Notes: generated by a model not told the origin, from the sequence alone. Counted from the stretch's first letter, positions 33,137 to 42,891 are shown. The stretch is 64,000 nt of DNA from Candidatus Sulfopaludibacter sp. SbA3 (GCA_945903265.1 CAMDNQ010000012.1:49825-113824), one strand, 5' to 3'. Translations and numbers: made by a program.

Positions 33137-35011
33137 CTAGAACGCCTGTCCGATGCTGAAGTGGATCCGCCAGTGGCGCTTTTCGAGCTCGCCATTCACG
33201 CGCAGCCCTTCGATCGGATTGAGCTGGTAGCCGAAATCCATCCGCGCCGGGCCGACGGGCGTGAGATACCGGAGCCCCGGACCGACGGCATAACGCAGAT
33301 CGTTGGCGTTGAAGTCCCACGAACGGGACCAGACGTTGCCGTAGTCCGCGAAGGCCACGACCCCGAACTTGCCCCAGGCGGCCGTGCGCACCTCCGAAGA
33401 ACCTTCGACCATCGTATGGCCACCGATGGGAAGCCCGAATCCGCTGGTCGGGCCGACCTCGAGCCGCCCCCATCCGCGGATACTCGACGCCCCGCCGAGG
33501 AAATAGCGCTTGTAGAAGGGGACGTCACGATCGAGTACGCCTGCGGCGTCGATGGTACCGAGCCGCATCCGGTTCGCAACCACAAAGGCGTTCCCCACCG
33601 GCAGGTAGTGGCGAGCTTCACCGCCGACCGCCCAGTAATTGAACGAGCCCGGCAGCCACTGACCGGCCTGCTCGATGTGGCCGTTGAGCACGTATCCACT
33701 TCGCGCGTCGAGGAGGTTGTTACTGGTGTTGCGGCTCACATCGAACGCAATAGCCGAGAGCGTGCCCCTGAAGGTGCCGTCGGTCGGATCGAGCCCCAGC
33801 GCGATCAGCTCGTCGCGGATGGTGAAGTCAAGCAGCGCCTCTGGGGCGACGGTGCTGCGCTGGTATTCATTGATGAACCCGACCGTCCAGAAGTTCTGGG
33901 TGTTGGCCTGGTGACGCAGCGTCACGCGGCCGCCGAGCGAATCGAGATCGTAAACGGGCTCGGCTGCCTGCCACGCCTGCCCGTCGACACTGAGTGAAAA
34001 GTGCGGGCTCAGGAAAAACGGTTCGCGATACTCGGTTCGGACACCGCGGTCGAGTGACGACCATTTCGCTTCGAATCCCGCATGCCGCGCGTCACCGGCG
34101 AAGTTATTGTGGTCCCACCGGACACGGGCGCGGGCCTGCTCCTCGGTGCCGTAGCCGACGCCGAATGTCACCCGCTGATGCTTGCCCTCGGCCACGGTGA
34201 CCCGTACCGGCACCTCCGGCATCTGAGGAGCCTGGTCTTCCTGCGACTGGACGTTCACGAACTCGAACAGCTCGAGCCCGTACAGCTTCCGCTGGCTTTC
34301 CCGCATCTCGCGCCGCGAAAACACATCGCCCGGCTCGAATGTCAGCTGCCTGCGGATGATGTTCTCGTCCACGCTGACGGCGCCTTCGATCTCGATCGGA
34401 CCGAAATGGGCGAGCGGCCCGGGCGTCGCCTCGAACACGACGCGCCGCGCCTTCTCGCCCGCGTCTTCCTCGGCGATGGTCACCTCGGCATGCGGGTAGC
34501 CCCTGTCGCGGAGTTCGTTCAGTGTGCGCTCTCGCGCGGCGCGGGCCAGCGTACGGTCGAGCGGTGCGCCGACGCGGATCAGCAGGGATTCCCGCAGATT
34601 GTCGCGATCGTCTGACGTCAGCACGTCGAATCCGGCCAGCTCGACGGCAGCAACGCGAATCGGTTCCCCTTCAGAGATGTTGACCGCGATATCGACCTTG
34701 TCCTGGGCGCCATTGAGTGCGACATCGAACGACGTCACGCGCGCATCGGGGAATCCGCGATCGGCATAGAACGCCTGGATGCGCTTCAGGTCGGCGTCAA
34801 ACGCGCGGCGATCGAAATAGCGCTGCCGGCCCCAGGGGATCCGCGAGCCTCTGCGTGTCTGGAGCACGCTGGCGAGCGCAGCCTTGTCGACCTGTTCGAC
34901 GCCGTTAAAGTCGAGACTGGAGATCTGGATCTCGCCGTCTTCGCGGCATCCAGTCGCTGCAATGGACAGCGCCAGGAGAAAAAAGGGAAAGAGCCGACGC
35001 ACCACGGACAT
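33137..35011 (-). CDS. TamA/BamA-family outer-membrane protein
   Basis: A 624-residue Omp85-family protein. Several POTRA repeats occupy residues 25-330 (for example ISSLDFNGVEQVDKAALASVL, RVAAVELAGFDVLTSDD, FGPIEIEGAVSVDENIIRRQL). A 16-stranded barrel follows, with the conserved loop-6 motif YFLGGASSIRGWG (VRGF-type) and an end GLRVNGELEKRHWRIHFSIGQAF with C-terminal aromatic. The ATG at 35011 gives MSVVRRLFPFFLLALSIAATGC. The cysteine resembles a lipobox, odd for a barrel protein. It precedes tamB by 6 bp. Confidence 0.9.
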   Translation of the reverse strand: MSVVRRLFPFFLLALSIAATGCREDGEIQISSLDFNGVEQVDKAALASVLQTRRGSRIPWGRQRYFDRRAFDADLKRIQAFYADRGFPDARVTSFDVALNGAQDKVDIAVNISEGEPIRVAAVELAGFDVLTSDDRDNLRESLLIRVGAPLDRTLARAARERTLNELRDRGYPHAEVTIAEEDAGEKARRVVFEATPGPLAHFGPIEIEGAVSVDENIIRRQLTFEPGDVFSRREMRESQRKLYGLELFEFVNVQSQEDQAPQMPEVPVRVTVAEGKHQRVTFGVGYGTEEQARARVRWDHNNFAGDARHAGFEAKWSSLDRGVRTEYREPFFLSPHFSLSVDGQAWQAAEPVYDLDSLGGRVTLRHQANTQNFWTVGFINEYQRSTVAPEALLDFTIRDELIALGLDPTDGTFRGTLSAIAFDVSRNTSNNLLDARSGYVLNGHIEQAGQWLPGSFNYWAVGGEARHYLPVGNAFVVANRMRLGTIDAAGVLDRDVPFYKRYFLGGASSIRGWGRLEVGPTSGFGLPIGGHTMVEGSSEVRTAAWGKFGVVAFADYGNVWSRSWDFNANDLRYAVGPGLRYLTPVGPARMDFGYQLNPIEGLRVNGELEKRHWRIHFSIGQAF

Positions 35012-35074
35012 GGCGCACGGTCGAGTAACACACAACGTGCCAGAGCCCGGCAGCCCGAACGGGCCTAGGCCGAC

Positions 35075-35266
35075 TCAGCTGCGGCCGGTGGTCGTCGGCC
35101 GGCTGGATGCGACGGCGAGCATGATCCCCAGGCCGATCGCGATGACCGAGGAGATGCCGAGCCAGACTGGCGGGATTTCGGAAAGGATGCCGGATTCCCA
35201 CAGCGCCCACGTGGCGCCGATGAGGAGCACGAAATAGCCAACGAGATAGACCGTCAGAAAACGCAT
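35075..35266 (-). CDS. Small two-helix membrane protein
   Basis: A 63-residue protein with two predicted membrane helices (TVYLVGYFVLLIGATWALW and PVWLGISSVIAIGLGIMLAVA) joined by ESGILSEIP, and a short polar tail SSRPTTTGRS. It lies 63 bp upstream of the tamA-like gene in the same direction and may share its transcript. I recognise no family. Confidence 0.6.
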   Translation of the reverse strand: MRFLTVYLVGYFVLLIGATWALWESGILSEIPPVWLGISSVIAIGLGIMLAVASSRPTTTGRS

Positions 35267-35288
35267 GACCGGTGGTGAAGCAGGAAGG

Positions 35289-35312
35289 GGGCCAGGCCTT
35301 TCGGCCTGGCCC
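35289..35312 (-). terminator. Hairpin downstream of the OmpA-family gene
   Basis: GGGCCAGGCC and GGCCTGGCCC form a 10-bp stem around TTTC. It lies 8 bp after the ompA-like stop. The minus-strand flank is CCCTTCCTGC, not a real U-tract, so termination is probable rather than certain. Confidence 0.5.
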
Positions 35313-35319
35313 AGAGGAA

Positions 35320-37038
35320 CTACTGGATGACCACGGCGAGGTGGGCGCGGCGATTCATCGCGCGTCCTTCCGCCGTGTTGTTGTCGGCAATCGGCCGCTC
35401 TTCACCGTAGCTGACGGTGCGGAGCCGGCCTGTCGCGATACCGCGGCTCACGAGATAGTCGCGGACCGAGTTGCTGCGGCGCTCGCCGAGCGCGAGGTTG
35501 TATTCGACCGTACCGATGCTGTCGCAATGCCCCTCGATCGTCACGTTGAGCGTGGGATTTGCCTGCAGCTTCGTGATCGCGTCGTCGAGGATCTTCAACG
35601 CGTCCGGCCGCAGGTTGAAGCGGTCGAAGTCGAAGTGCACATCCTCGAACATCAGCGTGGCCCGCCGCACGACCTGCAGGTTGACGGTGCCGGTCGCGGT
35701 CCCGCCACGGTTATCCTGCGCGGTCACGTTTGCGGGCACGTTGCCTTCCTGGTTCGGCGCGGTCCACACCGTGTTCGGCGCCGTCGGGTTGTTGAACGTC
35801 CCCTGTGGCGCCGCCCACTGATACGTCAGCGGGTCGCCGTCGGGATCCGTTCCCGTCGCGGTCAGATTGCTCGTTTGACCGGGTTCGACGGTGCACGGAT
35901 TACACGACAGCGTCAGCGTCGCGGTCCGGTTCGGTGCGGGCGCAGGCGCGGGCGCCGGCGTGACGGTGTTCGTCACGGTCGTCGTTTCCTTGATCACGCG
36001 AACGCGCTGACGCGCGGGGGTCACGCCGGGATGCCACCCAATGCGGATGTCGAAGCCAAACGGGCTATGGTCGATGTCGAGCCCTCCGACCGTTCGGCCG
36101 CCTGTGCCAAAGCTGTAGTTCATCCCGCCATGCACGAACAGGCCATTCGACGCCTGCCACACGCCGCCGACTTTGAAGTTCGTCGGATCGGAAATGGGAC
36201 TCATGAGCGGCGCGATGCTGCCGTCCTCAGCGACGTACGGCGGGTTGAGGACCAGCGTGTTGTCCTTGATGACAAACTCACCGTGCCATTCCACAAGCGC
36301 GCGGATCGGGCTACGGGTCGGGAACCCGGCGCCGATACCCCATTCGATACCGTCAGAGACGCGGAACCCGTCCGGGTCGCCACGGAGAACTGCGCCGGTC
36401 AGACCGGTCAATTCCACCGAATTGTTGAATTCGCGACTTGCGACCAGACCGAGATGACCGTCCCAGTCGTTCGTGCTGGCCCAAGTCGATCCGCTCGGGA
36501 ATTTGACCATGATACGCGGCGCAAGACTGAGCGCATCGCCGCGCGACTGCGAGATCAGGTTCCATTTGCCGCCGACAATCGCCGGGCCGCCGAGCGTCTT
36601 GGACCATCCGCGCCGAACGTACGGATACTCCTGCGAGACGCCGCCGAATACCGGTTCCGAGGGAATGAACGTCGGCCGCACGTCGCGGTCGAGACGCACG
36701 GTGCGCCATGATCCGAACAGCTCGAAACGATCCCCGAGCGCGACGGCGCCCGTGAATCCGATCTGGCTCACGTCGGTCAGGCCCTGCCGCCGATCGAAAT
36801 TGGCTCTGAAGACGCTGAACGACCAGCGGCCGGAGGGCATGGTTTCGGCCGTCGGGACAAACCAGAGACCTGTATCGCCGAAGAACGTTGGCAATCCAGG
36901 CCGCGGGGTCGTGTCACCCTGCAGGACGATCTCGTCCTGGGTGACAGCTGTTTGGGTGGTGGTGGTGGTGGTCGGCGTTTGCGCGGCCGCGGGCCACGCG
37001 AGCAGCGCCACGAGCGCAGCGATTGAGAATATACGCAC
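35320..37038 (-). CDS. OmpA-family outer-membrane protein with PKD-like domain
   Basis: A 572-residue protein with a signal peptide (VRIFSIAALVALLAWPAAAQ) and a Thr-rich spacer. A beta-barrel-like region (residues 50-330, FGDTGLWFVPTAETMPSGRWSFSVF onward) comes next. A Pro/Ala hinge leads to a PKD/Ig-like domain (LSCNPCTVEPGQTSNLTATGTDPDGD), then the peptidoglycan-binding OmpA_C domain (VHFDFDRFNLRPDALKILDDAI, TIEGHCDSIGTVEYNLALGERRSNSVRDYL, SYGEERPI). It would link the outer membrane to the cell wall. The GTG at 37038 is preferred over 37044 because AGAG lies 8 nt upstream. Confidence 0.9.
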   Translation of the reverse strand: MRIFSIAALVALLAWPAAAQTPTTTTTTQTAVTQDEIVLQGDTTPRPGLPTFFGDTGLWFVPTAETMPSGRWSFSVFRANFDRRQGLTDVSQIGFTGAVALGDRFELFGSWRTVRLDRDVRPTFIPSEPVFGGVSQEYPYVRRGWSKTLGGPAIVGGKWNLISQSRGDALSLAPRIMVKFPSGSTWASTNDWDGHLGLVASREFNNSVELTGLTGAVLRGDPDGFRVSDGIEWGIGAGFPTRSPIRALVEWHGEFVIKDNTLVLNPPYVAEDGSIAPLMSPISDPTNFKVGGVWQASNGLFVHGGMNYSFGTGGRTVGGLDIDHSPFGFDIRIGWHPGVTPARQRVRVIKETTTVTNTVTPAPAPAPAPNRTATLTLSCNPCTVEPGQTSNLTATGTDPDGDPLTYQWAAPQGTFNNPTAPNTVWTAPNQEGNVPANVTAQDNRGGTATGTVNLQVVRRATLMFEDVHFDFDRFNLRPDALKILDDAITKLQANPTLNVTIEGHCDSIGTVEYNLALGERRSNSVRDYLVSRGIATGRLRTVSYGEERPIADNNTAEGRAMNRRAHLAVVIQ

Positions 37039-37084
37039 TAGCACGTCTCTTTCATTAGCCGGTCAAAGTCGGAGCGTCGAACTC

Positions 37085-37357
37085 TCAATCGGTCGTCAAC
37101 GCGGCGCGGTCCATGCCGGAAACATGGGTCGTGCCGGTTACGGAACCCTCAAGCGGGGCTCCCGGTGGGATGAGCCGCCCGCGGCCGCCGCGGCTGATCT
37201 GCCCGCCTTTGCGGCCAGCTGCGCGCGCTTCATCCGGTGTCCATTCGTGCGCCGTGCCCTTTTCGTGAGCGGCGCGGCCTCCCTTGCTGGCGATTTCTCG
37301 CTGCTTGTCGGCCGACATCGAGGCAAATCCACGGCGTTCCTTGCGTATTCCGTCCAC
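37085..37357 (-). CDS. KGG-repeat general stress protein
   Basis: A 90-residue hydrophilic protein with the stress-protein KGG pattern: RRGFASMSADKQREIASKGGRAAHEKGTAHEWT, then PDEARAAGRKGGQISRG. This motif occurs in con-10/GsiB-like desiccation and stress proteins. The GTG start at 37357 has a strong AGGAGG with a 6-nt spacer. It lies upstream of the OmpA-family gene on the same strand, with 46 bp to its start. Confidence 0.85.
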   Translation of the reverse strand: MDGIRKERRGFASMSADKQREIASKGGRAAHEKGTAHEWTPDEARAAGRKGGQISRGGRGRLIPPGAPLEGSVTGTTHVSGMDRAALTTD

Positions 37358-37466
37358 TGTACTCCTCCTGTTATCCAGACCGCCCCGCCGGCGGCCCCGA
37401 GCAAGACGGTCGGGCTACAAGAGGTGTGCCGCTCAGTTCGATACGCACATACGATACCGTAAACGC

Positions 37467-37479
37467 CACTGATTCAGTG
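37467..37479. promoter_or_regulatory. Perfect palindrome CACTGATTCAGTG
   Basis: Two 6-bp arms around a single T, in the 233-bp divergent region between the KGG stress gene and yggX. Its position suits a transcription-factor site. No factor can be named. Confidence 0.35.
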
Positions 37480-37529
37480 ACCTAACGCCGCTTCGCCAGA
37501 ATTTCGGCGATGAACGCACTCTGACGTGG

Positions 37530-37569
37530 AACCTTACAGTAGAGGTTGGAACATGAATCAACTTCCAAC
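37530..37569 (+). promoter_or_regulatory. Overlapping hairpins in the yggX 5' leader
   Basis: AACCT (37530-37534) can pair with AGGTT (37543-37547). GTTGGAA (37545-37551) can pair with TTCCAAC (37563-37569). The two share GTT, so they are mutually exclusive. This may be a small RNA-level switch in front of yggX; no riboswitch family is recognised. Confidence 0.3.
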
Positions 37570-37590
37570 AAACAGAGGTACGATTTGGCG

Positions 37591-37917
37591 ATGGCTAATT
37601 GCGGACCCGCTCCCCAACCCTCGGCTTCCGTCGCCAACAAGAGCGGCCGGACGGTCCACTGCGTCAAGTTCCAGAAGGATCTGCCCGGCCTGGATGCCCA
37701 GCCATGGCCCGGTGAGCTTGGCGCACGCGTCTTCGAGAACGTGTCGGCGCAGGCGTGGAAATTGTGGGAGGACCGCATGAAGATGATCCTCAATGAGTAC
37801 CGGCTGATGCCGTGGCAGAAGGAAGCGCAGACGCTCATCGCCAAGCAGATGGAAGACTTCTTCTTTGGCGAAAGCGCCGCTCTGCCGCCCGGCTACGTGC
37901 CGCAGCAGGCCAAATAG
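37591..37917 (+). CDS. yggX: Oxidative damage protection / Fe(II)-trafficking protein YggX
   Basis: A 108-residue protein that protects Fe-S clusters and iron trafficking under oxidative stress. The family core is TVHCVKFQKDLPGLDAQPWPGELGARVFENVSAQAWKLWEDRMKMILNEYRLMPWQKEAQTLIAKQMEDFFFG, which includes the conserved cysteine near residue 24 and the EYRL tail. The ATG at 37591 is preferred over ATG 37546; it begins MANCGPAP. It is convergent with the ATP-grasp gene, the two stops being adjacent. Confidence 0.9.
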   Translation: MANCGPAPQPSASVANKSGRTVHCVKFQKDLPGLDAQPWPGELGARVFENVSAQAWKLWEDRMKMILNEYRLMPWQKEAQTLIAKQMEDFFFGESAALPPGYVPQQAK

Positions 37918-39222
37918 TTAGGTCACCACCGCGACCTCGCGGTCGATGACGAACCGTAAACGGCCGTGCGCTTCCCGCAGCGCAGTTTCGACAATGCCCG
38001 CCGTTGCACCTCTCGCGAAAATAAACCCTAGGTAGGACTTCCCTTCCGGCAGCGGAATCAGCGACGCATCAGGCTTTGCAGTAATCCGTACCTCCTCGAC
38101 GCCGGGAACGCAGGCCGCTTCAGGCACGCCTTCGACCCGACGAAAGACTCCCCGCTTCGGGATCGGGATCATCATGACGCCCGATGCCGCGGATTCGCGC
38201 AACAGCTGCGCGACATCGCGTCCGAGAGCGTGGCGGAGCAGTAATTCCTCGAGCGAAACCGGGTCGCCGTCCAGATCCGCCGGGTCGCAGAATCGAAGCA
38301 CACGCGAGCACAGGCCGCCAATGGGACGGGCGGCGACTTCGAGCACGTACGCCGTTTTTCCATCGAGCCGGCATTCCGCGTGGATGGGACCATGGCTCAA
38401 GCCGATGGCGCAGGCTGCTCGTTCAACGGCCGATTCAATGCGGCGCTGGTCGTCCGCCGGCGCCGATGACGGCGTCAGATAAATGGTTTCCTCGAAGAAG
38501 GGACCATCCAGAGGATCCGGCTTGTCGAAAATGGCCAGGACCCGCAGCGCGCCGTTCGTCATCACCCCTTCGACCGCGTACTCCCGTCCCGGGATGAACG
38601 ATTCGATCAGCGCCCGCTCATGGGCGGAATCCTGCTCCTTCCGCACATCCGGTGAGTGCAGGAGTGCCGCCAGTCGCTCAAATGCGACCACGAATTCCGC
38701 CTCGTCATTGACACGCATGACACCACGGCTGCCGGACAGCGCCTGTGGTTTAACGACCAATGGAAAGGACAACCTGCCAGCGAGGGCGCGAGGATCCGCG
38801 TCGATCGCGACCGACTCGAAGACGGGCGTGGGCAAGCCGGCCCGCTGAAGCGCCTGCCGGGTCAGCATTTTGTGACGGCTGACGGCCGCCGCTTCAGGGG
38901 AATGCCACGGCAATCCATAGCGCTGCGCCAGGCGCGCGCCGAGCACCACCGGCCTATCGCCAACTGCCACGATGCCGTCCGGCGGTGGTCCGCCGGCGTC
39001 AATCACGGCGTTCACGGATCGCTCCTCATCGTGGAATCGGACAGGGATCGCCTGGTCCCACCACGGATCCTCGATTTGATCGCAACGGTCACTCGCGAAG
39101 ATCAGGCGGATGCCGAGCTTCGCTGCCGCCTCCCCGAACGCCCGGATCTGATATCCGGTGGTCGTCGCAAGCAGCAGGACGCGCTTCAGACGATCTCCAT
39201 CGGCTCTGCGCAGCAGTACCAA
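37918..39222 (-). CDS. ATP-grasp enzyme linked to the CCAEP-tail radical SAM gene
   Basis: A soluble ATP-grasp protein of up to 434 residues that likely ligates a carboxylate to an amine. The N-terminal fold is RVLLLATTTGYQIRAFGEAAAKLG. ATP-binding segments include FPLVVKPQALSGSRGVMRV, ALIESFIPGREYAVEGV and YVLEVAARPIGGLCSRVL. The C-terminal segment SYLGFIFARG is typical of the carbamoyl-phosphate-synthase-like subgroup. The in-frame TTG at 39222 lies inside the radical SAM gene. The family start LKRVLLLATTTGYQ would correspond to a CTG at 39189 that overlaps the upstream stop codon (CTGA). The start is therefore uncertain, but the two genes are translationally coupled. Confidence 0.8.
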   Translation of the reverse strand: MVLLRRADGDRLKRVLLLATTTGYQIRAFGEAAAKLGIRLIFASDRCDQIEDPWWDQAIPVRFHDEERSVNAVIDAGGPPPDGIVAVGDRPVVLGARLAQRYGLPWHSPEAAAVSRHKMLTRQALQRAGLPTPVFESVAIDADPRALAGRLSFPLVVKPQALSGSRGVMRVNDEAEFVVAFERLAALLHSPDVRKEQDSAHERALIESFIPGREYAVEGVMTNGALRVLAIFDKPDPLDGPFFEETIYLTPSSAPADDQRRIESAVERAACAIGLSHGPIHAECRLDGKTAYVLEVAARPIGGLCSRVLRFCDPADLDGDPVSLEELLLRHALGRDVAQLLRESAASGVMMIPIPKRGVFRRVEGVPEAACVPGVEEVRITAKPDASLIPLPEGKSYLGFIFARGATAGIVETALREAHGRLRFVIDREVAVVT

Positions 39223-40550
39223 GGCTCGCTGACGTACGGAACAGCGCGGGTCCGGCTGGCTCCCGCCACACGGGGCGGGACGCCGGAGGCCACGCGAGCA
39301 ACCGCGGAGATGTCAGCGAATACGTCAGCCCTGGAGCGCGCCGCGCCATCCCGCACGATCGCCATCACCGTCCGCTGCAACGCATCGACGCGCGCGTCTT
39401 CGTGGGTCCACGGCCAGGTCAATGACGCCGCGTCATACGTAGACACCCGGCCCCGAACGTCGGGTAATTCAAGCAGCGGCGAGTCCGCGGTCACCAGAAG
39501 CCGGATCGCAAGCTGGATCGGCGCAACCTCGTGGATCAGATCGAGATCCTCCAGCGCAGCCAGCAGCTCGACGTACGCGTCGAGCGTTGTCCATGGCGTA
39601 AACGGGATGAATGTCGGGGTCAGCGTGAGCCCGGTTCGGCGGCACAGTGCCACCGCGCGAATGAAATCGGCGCGCGTGTGTCCCTTGCGCAGCCGCTGCA
39701 GCACGGCGTCGTCTATGGATTCGACGGCGCTCGTCACGAAGAGACACCCCGTATCGCGAAGCACCTGGACCATCGCCGCATGATTCAACAGGTGCTCGAT
39801 CTTGATCGTGACGTCGTATGTGAGCTGGGGACATTCGGCGTGCAGCCGCTCGACCAGGCGCCGCGCATGCGTCGGGCCGTTCAGGAAATCAGGATCGCCG
39901 AACGAGATGTGTTCCGCACCGCCGGCAACCTGTGCGCGGATGTCCGCCATGACCACGTCGATCGGGACAACCCGAAACTGCCCGCCGTAGACCGGCACCA
40001 CCGGACAGTGCCGGCAGAGATGCTTACATCCGCGGGTTGCGTCGGTACTGCCCATCGTCCGGCGGCTGCCGTCGGGCATGCGGAGCGACGCGTAGCTCTC
40101 GAGCGATGGCAGCCCGGTGCGGTCCGGCTGGATGAACGCGAGACGCGGCAGTCCGTCCCCTTTGGGATTTGGGATTGTGGATTTGGGATTTGATGACGTC
40201 GCCCACGCCACTAAATCCGCTTCCGCTTCCGGGCCGACGATGTCGGCGATGCCCAGTTCGCGTAGCCAGGCCGCATTGAGCGGCGCGTACAACCCGTACG
40301 CACACAAGCGCGCGGATGGATTGATGCGCCGCACCCGCTCCACGATCGGTCGGACGAGCCTGGTCGCCGTGTGCATCGGCAGGTAGAACCCCACCAGTGA
40401 CGCCGCGGCGATCTGCTGGTCGTCCAGCGGTGACCTCGAGGTATCGGCGCACTCCACTTCAACACCGGCCTTACGGAGCCACGCAGCGGGCGACGCCAGC
40501 CCATAGGGCTGTCGGCCGAGGTCATATGTTGAGATGAGCAGCGCCCGCAT
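39186..40550 (-). CDS. CUAEP/CCAEP-tail radical SAM protein
   Basis: A radical SAM enzyme of 454 residues. The N-terminal part (1-115) resembles a cobalamin-binding domain without its His motif. The [4Fe-4S] cysteines are C175, C179 and C182 (GCKHLCRHC), followed by the SAM-binding GGAEHISFGDPDF. The C terminus WYCCAEPMEIV (C446-C447) is the hallmark of the CUAEP/CCAEP-tail family. In that family the tail residue can be selenocysteine; here it is Cys-Cys. The reaction is unknown. Residues 119-131 (SSNPKSTIPNPKG) come from a GGGATT-type repeat. The ATP-grasp gene is coupled at the 3' end. ATG 40550 starts MRALLISTYDLG. Confidence 0.85.
   Translation of the reverse strand: MRALLISTYDLGRQPYGLASPAAWLRKAGVEVECADTSRSPLDDQQIAAASLVGFYLPMHTATRLVRPIVERVRRINPSARLCAYGLYAPLNAAWLRELGIADIVGPEAEADLVAWATSSNPKSTIPNPKGDGLPRLAFIQPDRTGLPSLESYASLRMPDGSRRTMGSTDATRGCKHLCRHCPVVPVYGGQFRVVPIDVVMADIRAQVAGGAEHISFGDPDFLNGPTHARRLVERLHAECPQLTYDVTIKIEHLLNHAAMVQVLRDTGCLFVTSAVESIDDAVLQRLRKGHTRADFIRAVALCRRTGLTLTPTFIPFTPWTTLDAYVELLAALEDLDLIHEVAPIQLAIRLLVTADSPLLELPDVRGRVSTYDAASLTWPWTHEDARVDALQRTVMAIVRDGAARSRADVFADISAVARVASGVPPRVAGASRTRAVPYVSEPWYCCAEPMEIV
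40161..40192. repeat. GGGATTT repeat inside the radical SAM gene
   Basis: The tract tttgggatttgggattgtgg continues into atttgggattt; it is made of repeated GGGATTT units and encodes the low-complexity loop NPKSTIPNPK. It is a second example of a GGGAT-rich repeat in coding sequence, after 10761-10820. Confidence 0.65.
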
Positions 40551-40577
40551 CCCTACATTGTATGAATAAGGGCTATT

Positions 40578-40593
40578 CTCCTCATTGGAGGAG
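40578..40593 (+). promoter_or_regulatory. Hairpin enclosing the Shine-Dalgarno of the POT transporter
   Basis: CTCCTC (40578-40583) and GAGGAG (40588-40593) form a perfect 6-bp stem around ATTG. The 3' arm is the ribosome binding site of the transporter, 6 nt before its GTG start at 40600. The hairpin could limit translation initiation. Confidence 0.5.
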
Positions 40594-40599
40594 CATTGC

Positions 40600-42114
<1,515 letters not shown>

Positions 42115-42117
42115 GCC

Positions 42118-42891
42118 GTGGCACTCGACGAATACAAGAAGAAGCGGGACTTCAAGCAGTCGCCGGAGCCGTCAGGCAGCCGCGTCCCGACATCGCCGGC
42201 CGGTCGGGCGTCGCGGTTCTTCTGCGTCCAGAAGCACCTCGCGAGTCACCTGCACTACGACTTTCGCCTCGAACACAACGGCGTCCTGTTGTCGTGGGCG
42301 GTTCCCAAGGGGCCGTCGCTCGATCCGTCGGTCAAGCGGCTGGCAATGGCCGTCGAGGATCACCCGTTCGACTACGGCGAATTCGAGGGGGTGATTCCCT
42401 CCGGGTACGGCGCCGGTATCGTCATGCTGTGGGACCGCGGGACCTGGACGCCGGAAGTCGACGACGTGGATGCGGCGCTGACAAAGGGCGACCTGAAGTT
42501 CACGCTCGACGGATACAAGCTGAAGGGATCCTGGGTGCTGGTGCGCACCAAGGGAGGCTGGGCATCGAGCCGCGGCGGCGATCGCTCGTGGCTGCTCATC
42601 AAACATCGGGACAACTGGGCTGGCGAGGTGGATATCGCGGAATTCGCTCCGCACAGCGTCAAAAGCCAGGGCGATTTCGCGGACATCCTGTCGAAAGGCA
42701 ATCCGGACATCTGGCAGTCGCACCGGCCTGCTCAGGGCGGTGAAGCGGGTGCAATGTTCGAAACAATCGTTGCGCGGGCGCTCGAGATGAAAACCGGGAC
42801 GCCGGCCACACAGGCGCCGGCGAAAAAACAGGCCGTGAAGAAGAAAGCGACAGCAGCGAAGAAGAAGAGCGCTACGAAGAAAAAGCGCTAA
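42118..42891 (+). CDS. Stand-alone LigD-type 3'-phosphoesterase with basic tail
   Basis: A 257-residue protein corresponding to the phosphoesterase domain of DNA ligase D, which removes 3'-phosphate or ribonucleoside ends during repair. The signature is FFCVQKHLASHLHYDFRLEHNGVLLSWAVPKGPSLDPSVKRLAM, with EDHPFDYGEFEGVIP and GYGAGIVMLWDRG next. The Mn-binding His and Asp residues of HLHYDFRLEH are intact. No ligase or polymerase domain is present. The C terminus (from residue 228) is Lys/Ala-rich like histone H1, which may aid DNA binding. GTG at 42118 is the start. Confidence 0.88.
   Translation: MALDEYKKKRDFKQSPEPSGSRVPTSPAGRASRFFCVQKHLASHLHYDFRLEHNGVLLSWAVPKGPSLDPSVKRLAMAVEDHPFDYGEFEGVIPSGYGAGIVMLWDRGTWTPEVDDVDAALTKGDLKFTLDGYKLKGSWVLVRTKGGWASSRGGDRSWLLIKHRDNWAGEVDIAEFAPHSVKSQGDFADILSKGNPDIWQSHRPAQGGEAGAMFETIVARALEMKTGTPATQAPAKKQAVKKKATAAKKKSATKKKR

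Noticed and set aside
32165..33997. 610-codon plus-strand frame over TamB/TamA
   Set aside because: Antisense shadow of two well-supported genes; no protein-like hydrophobic pattern.
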